Below are positions 62,496 through 64,000 of a stretch of 64,000 nt of DNA, one piece after another (the stretch's first letter is position 1; the number at the start of each line of letters is the position of its first letter). The stretch lies in contig JAEUKT010000002.1 in assembly GCA_016794125.1 (NCBI GenBank), positions 969,396-1,033,395 of the forward strand, read 5' to 3'. The notes beneath the pieces are model-generated. The model saw only the letters and a list, made by a program, of their open reading frames with translations, was not told the DNA's origin and searched no databases. The DNA comes from Alphaproteobacteria bacterium. GTDB lineage: Bacteria; Pseudomonadota; Alphaproteobacteria; Micavibrionales; UBA2020. Made by a program: the position numbers and the translations under genes.

Positions 62496-63659
62496 ATGGC
62501 TGCCAACACCCCGAAGAAAGACATGAAGGATACGCTGCGCTACAAGCACATGGTCGCGCGCCTTCAGAATTTGCTGCCGCACCAGAAGGAAGCGGCGCTG
62601 CTTCAGGAAATTTCCAAGGGCCTGCAATGGCGGATTGATGCCGCGATCGAAGCGGTCGAAAAGAAACCCGATGACTGGCAATTGATCGATACCGCAGGCG
62701 TGCTGAAACACGCGGCGATGTTTGGCCGTCTGGCAACCGTTGAAAAACTTTGCGACATGTTCGGCTATCCCGCCGGCACGCCCGTTGCGCCGCAGCCAAT
62801 CGATGTTGCGTTCCAGACCGCCGTGCTGCATGGCCGTTTCCGCACCGCCGATGCGCTGGCGCTGCGTGGTGCGGGCATGAAACCTGTTCCGAATGGCAGC
62901 CCGCTGCCCCCGCTTTTGCAGGCCGTGCTGCAGGAACAGACGCGCAGCATCGATTACCTTGTCAAAAAGGGCGCGGATAAAAACTTTCTTGCCTACCTTG
63001 CCGTCGGCGCGAATTCGATGAAATCGCTGCAGCATCTTGTCGAAAAGCGCGGCGCGGATGTGAATTACAGCACGCCGTCGGGTGATACGCCGCTGGATAT
63101 GGCGGCACGCGTGAACAATCCCGTGCTGATGCAATACCTGATCGACCACGGCGCAAAACAGCCGCAACTGCTGGAAAAACCCGTCGCGCTCAGCAGCGAA
63201 GCATTCAAGGGCACGGCGTTCGAAGTGAATTTCGAAACCGCGTATCTGCCAATCATCCTGAAGGCATGGAAAGTGCCGACGATCACCAAGGAACTGAAAG
63301 ACGCGCTCGCCGCGCAAAACAGCGTCGTGAAAACCGATGCGGGTCTCGACTTTACGCTGAAAAACGGCCGCAAGATGGAATGGGCGGAAAACAGGAACGG
63401 CACCGAATTCATCGGCCGCAACCGCAACATCGAATTCGATACCTCGGATGCCCGCGCGATGGTCGCCGCCAGCAAGAGCCGCGGCTGGACCTCGGTCGAT
63501 GTACATGGCGATGATACGCAGCGCCAGAAATTGTGGCTGGAGGCAAAGCGCCAGGGTTTGGGCGTGACGAATTACACGCCGGACGCGGATAGCGATGCCG
63601 CCAAAATCTGGGCTGCGGAACAGCCGGTGAAAAAGCCACAAACCCCGCGCCCGAATTAA
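62496..63659 (+). CDS. Ankyrin-type repeat protein with LPD7-like C-terminal region
   Basis: A 387-residue soluble protein. Residues ~1-95 form an N-terminal region shared with the gene at the right edge. Residues ~60-220 contain degenerate ankyrin repeats, clearest at SPLPPLLQAVLQEQTRSIDYLVKKGADKN and DTPLDMAARVNNPVLMQYLIDHGAK. The C-terminal ~60 residues (about 305-363: IEFDTSDARAMVAASKSRGWTSVDVHGD...LWLEAKRQGLGVTNYTPD) resemble LPD7, the large polyvalent protein-associated domain found in conjugative relaxases and phage polyvalent proteins. That recognition is from memory and tentative. The ATG at 62496 has GGAGGA upstream. It follows rph by ~90 bases. Function unknown. Confidence 0.7.
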   Translation: MAANTPKKDMKDTLRYKHMVARLQNLLPHQKEAALLQEISKGLQWRIDAAIEAVEKKPDDWQLIDTAGVLKHAAMFGRLATVEKLCDMFGYPAGTPVAPQPIDVAFQTAVLHGRFRTADALALRGAGMKPVPNGSPLPPLLQAVLQEQTRSIDYLVKKGADKNFLAYLAVGANSMKSLQHLVEKRGADVNYSTPSGDTPLDMAARVNNPVLMQYLIDHGAKQPQLLEKPVALSSEAFKGTAFEVNFETAYLPIILKAWKVPTITKELKDALAAQNSVVKTDAGLDFTLKNGRKMEWAENRNGTEFIGRNRNIEFDTSDARAMVAASKSRGWTSVDVHGDDTQRQKLWLEAKRQGLGVTNYTPDADSDAAKIWAAEQPVKKPQTPRPN

Positions 63660-63703
63660 TCTTTTTGCTAATTATTACAATACGTTAGCGTTGTCCATTT
63701 AGA

Positions 63704-63731
63704 TTGACATAACGTGACTTTCTGCTATTCT
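63704..63731 (+). promoter_or_regulatory. Sigma-70 promoter of the right-edge gene
   Basis: TTGACA (63704-63709), a 16-base spacer, TATTCT (63726-63731), with AAGGAA about ten bases before the ATG at 63765. The paralogue is therefore transcribed separately from the preceding gene. Confidence 0.55.
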
Positions 63732-63764
63732 CGGCGCGCATTTATTCAAAAGGAATTCTGCGCC

Positions 63765-64000
63765 ATGACTGCCCTGAAAGACATGAAAAAAACGCTGCGC
63801 TATAAACACATGATTGCGCGCCTGTCCGCGCTGCCGCCCTATAAAAAAGAAGCGCAACTGAAAAAAGAAATCGTCGGCGGCAAACAATGGCGCATCGATG
63901 CGGCGATAGAAGCGATCAACGCAAAACCGGTGGACTGGAACTACGTCAACACGACCGAAGTGATGAAACTGGCCGCCAGCTTCGGCCGCCTGCAGACACT
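63765..64000 (+). CDS. Paralogue of the preceding ankyrin-type gene (3' truncated by window edge)
   Basis: Only the first 78 residues are visible. They match the N-terminus of the preceding protein almost position by position: KDMKKTLRYKHMIARLSALPPYKKEAQLKKEI versus KDMKDTLRYKHMVARLQNLLPHQKEAALLQEI, then WRIDAAIEAI...KPVDW versus WRIDAAIEAV...KPDDW. The next segment (TTEVMKLAASFGRLQT) starts the repeat region. A tandem duplication is clear; whether the LPD7-like end is kept lies outside the window. It has its own promoter and AAGGAA ribosome-binding site. Confidence 0.8.
   Translation, partial: MTALKDMKKTLRYKHMIARLSALPPYKKEAQLKKEIVGGKQWRIDAAIEAINAKPVDWNYVNTTEVMKLAASFGRLQT

Overview
This 64 kb window is chromosomal DNA of a GC-rich (about 60 %) alphaproteobacterium. 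The assignment rests on the pal-cpoB-tilS-ftsH run, a DUF1476 ATP synthase zeta-type inhibitor, a complex I NDUFA9-like protein, homospermidine synthase, and hrcA-grpE and rph near dnaKJ. The many ankyrin and Sel1 proteins suggest a free-living or predatory/host-associated deep alphaproteobacterium (Micavibrio- or Rhodospirillales-like), but I cannot fix the order. I saw no rRNA, tRNA, CRISPR array, insertion sequence or prophage. Coding density is high and most genes sit in short operons with ATGA-type overlaps.

Layout. 0-10 kb: the end of hss, an amber-interrupted metallopeptidase, a tiny secreted Lys/His-rich protein, an SDR, gmk, then a leftward block uvrD - NDUFA9-like - surA - rsmA - GT87. 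10-16 kb: pal - cpoB - tilS - ftsH - AlkD-like. 16-20 kb: a compositionally odd orphan, two tandem ankyrin proteins with a shared C-terminal domain, and a large orphan. 20-31 kb: glmM - nadK, zeta inhibitor, AlkA-like glycosylase, folE, two tandem glutamate-cysteine-ligase-like proteins, and a DinG-type helicase. Three palindromic intergenic elements lie here, two of them copies of one ~90 bp repeat. 31-36 kb: an M49-like metallopeptidase with a palindrome inside its promoter, a GNAT protein and lysS. 35-39.5 kb: a leftward biosynthesis-like cluster (below). 39.9-47.4 kb: bactofilin, lipoprotein, nth, a DUF1800/DUF1501/Sel1 operon, dapB and a YwqK-like repeat protein. 47.5-53.2 kb: an Aas-type acyltransferase/ligase, an orphan and two secreted EF-hand proteins. 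53.4-62.4 kb: a chaperone region, dnaK - dnaJ - grpE - Sel1 facing hrcA - tandem-GrpE, then a J-domain protein and rph. The right edge holds two related ankyrin-type genes; the complete one has an LPD7-like C-terminus.

Best candidates for undescribed biology: (1) the 35.3-39.5 kb cluster, which joins a thermostable-hemolysin-family (GNAT-fold) protein, an adenylate-forming ligase fused to a heme-oxygenase-like diiron oxidase with a complete ligand set, and an SDR fused in frame to a secreted TPR protein; this looks like a lipid- or acyl-derived metabolite pathway. (2) A protein with two GrpE-like units in tandem, encoded behind hrcA although a normal grpE follows dnaJ. (3) The tandem GCL-like pair. 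(4) The ankyrin families with their private C-terminal modules.
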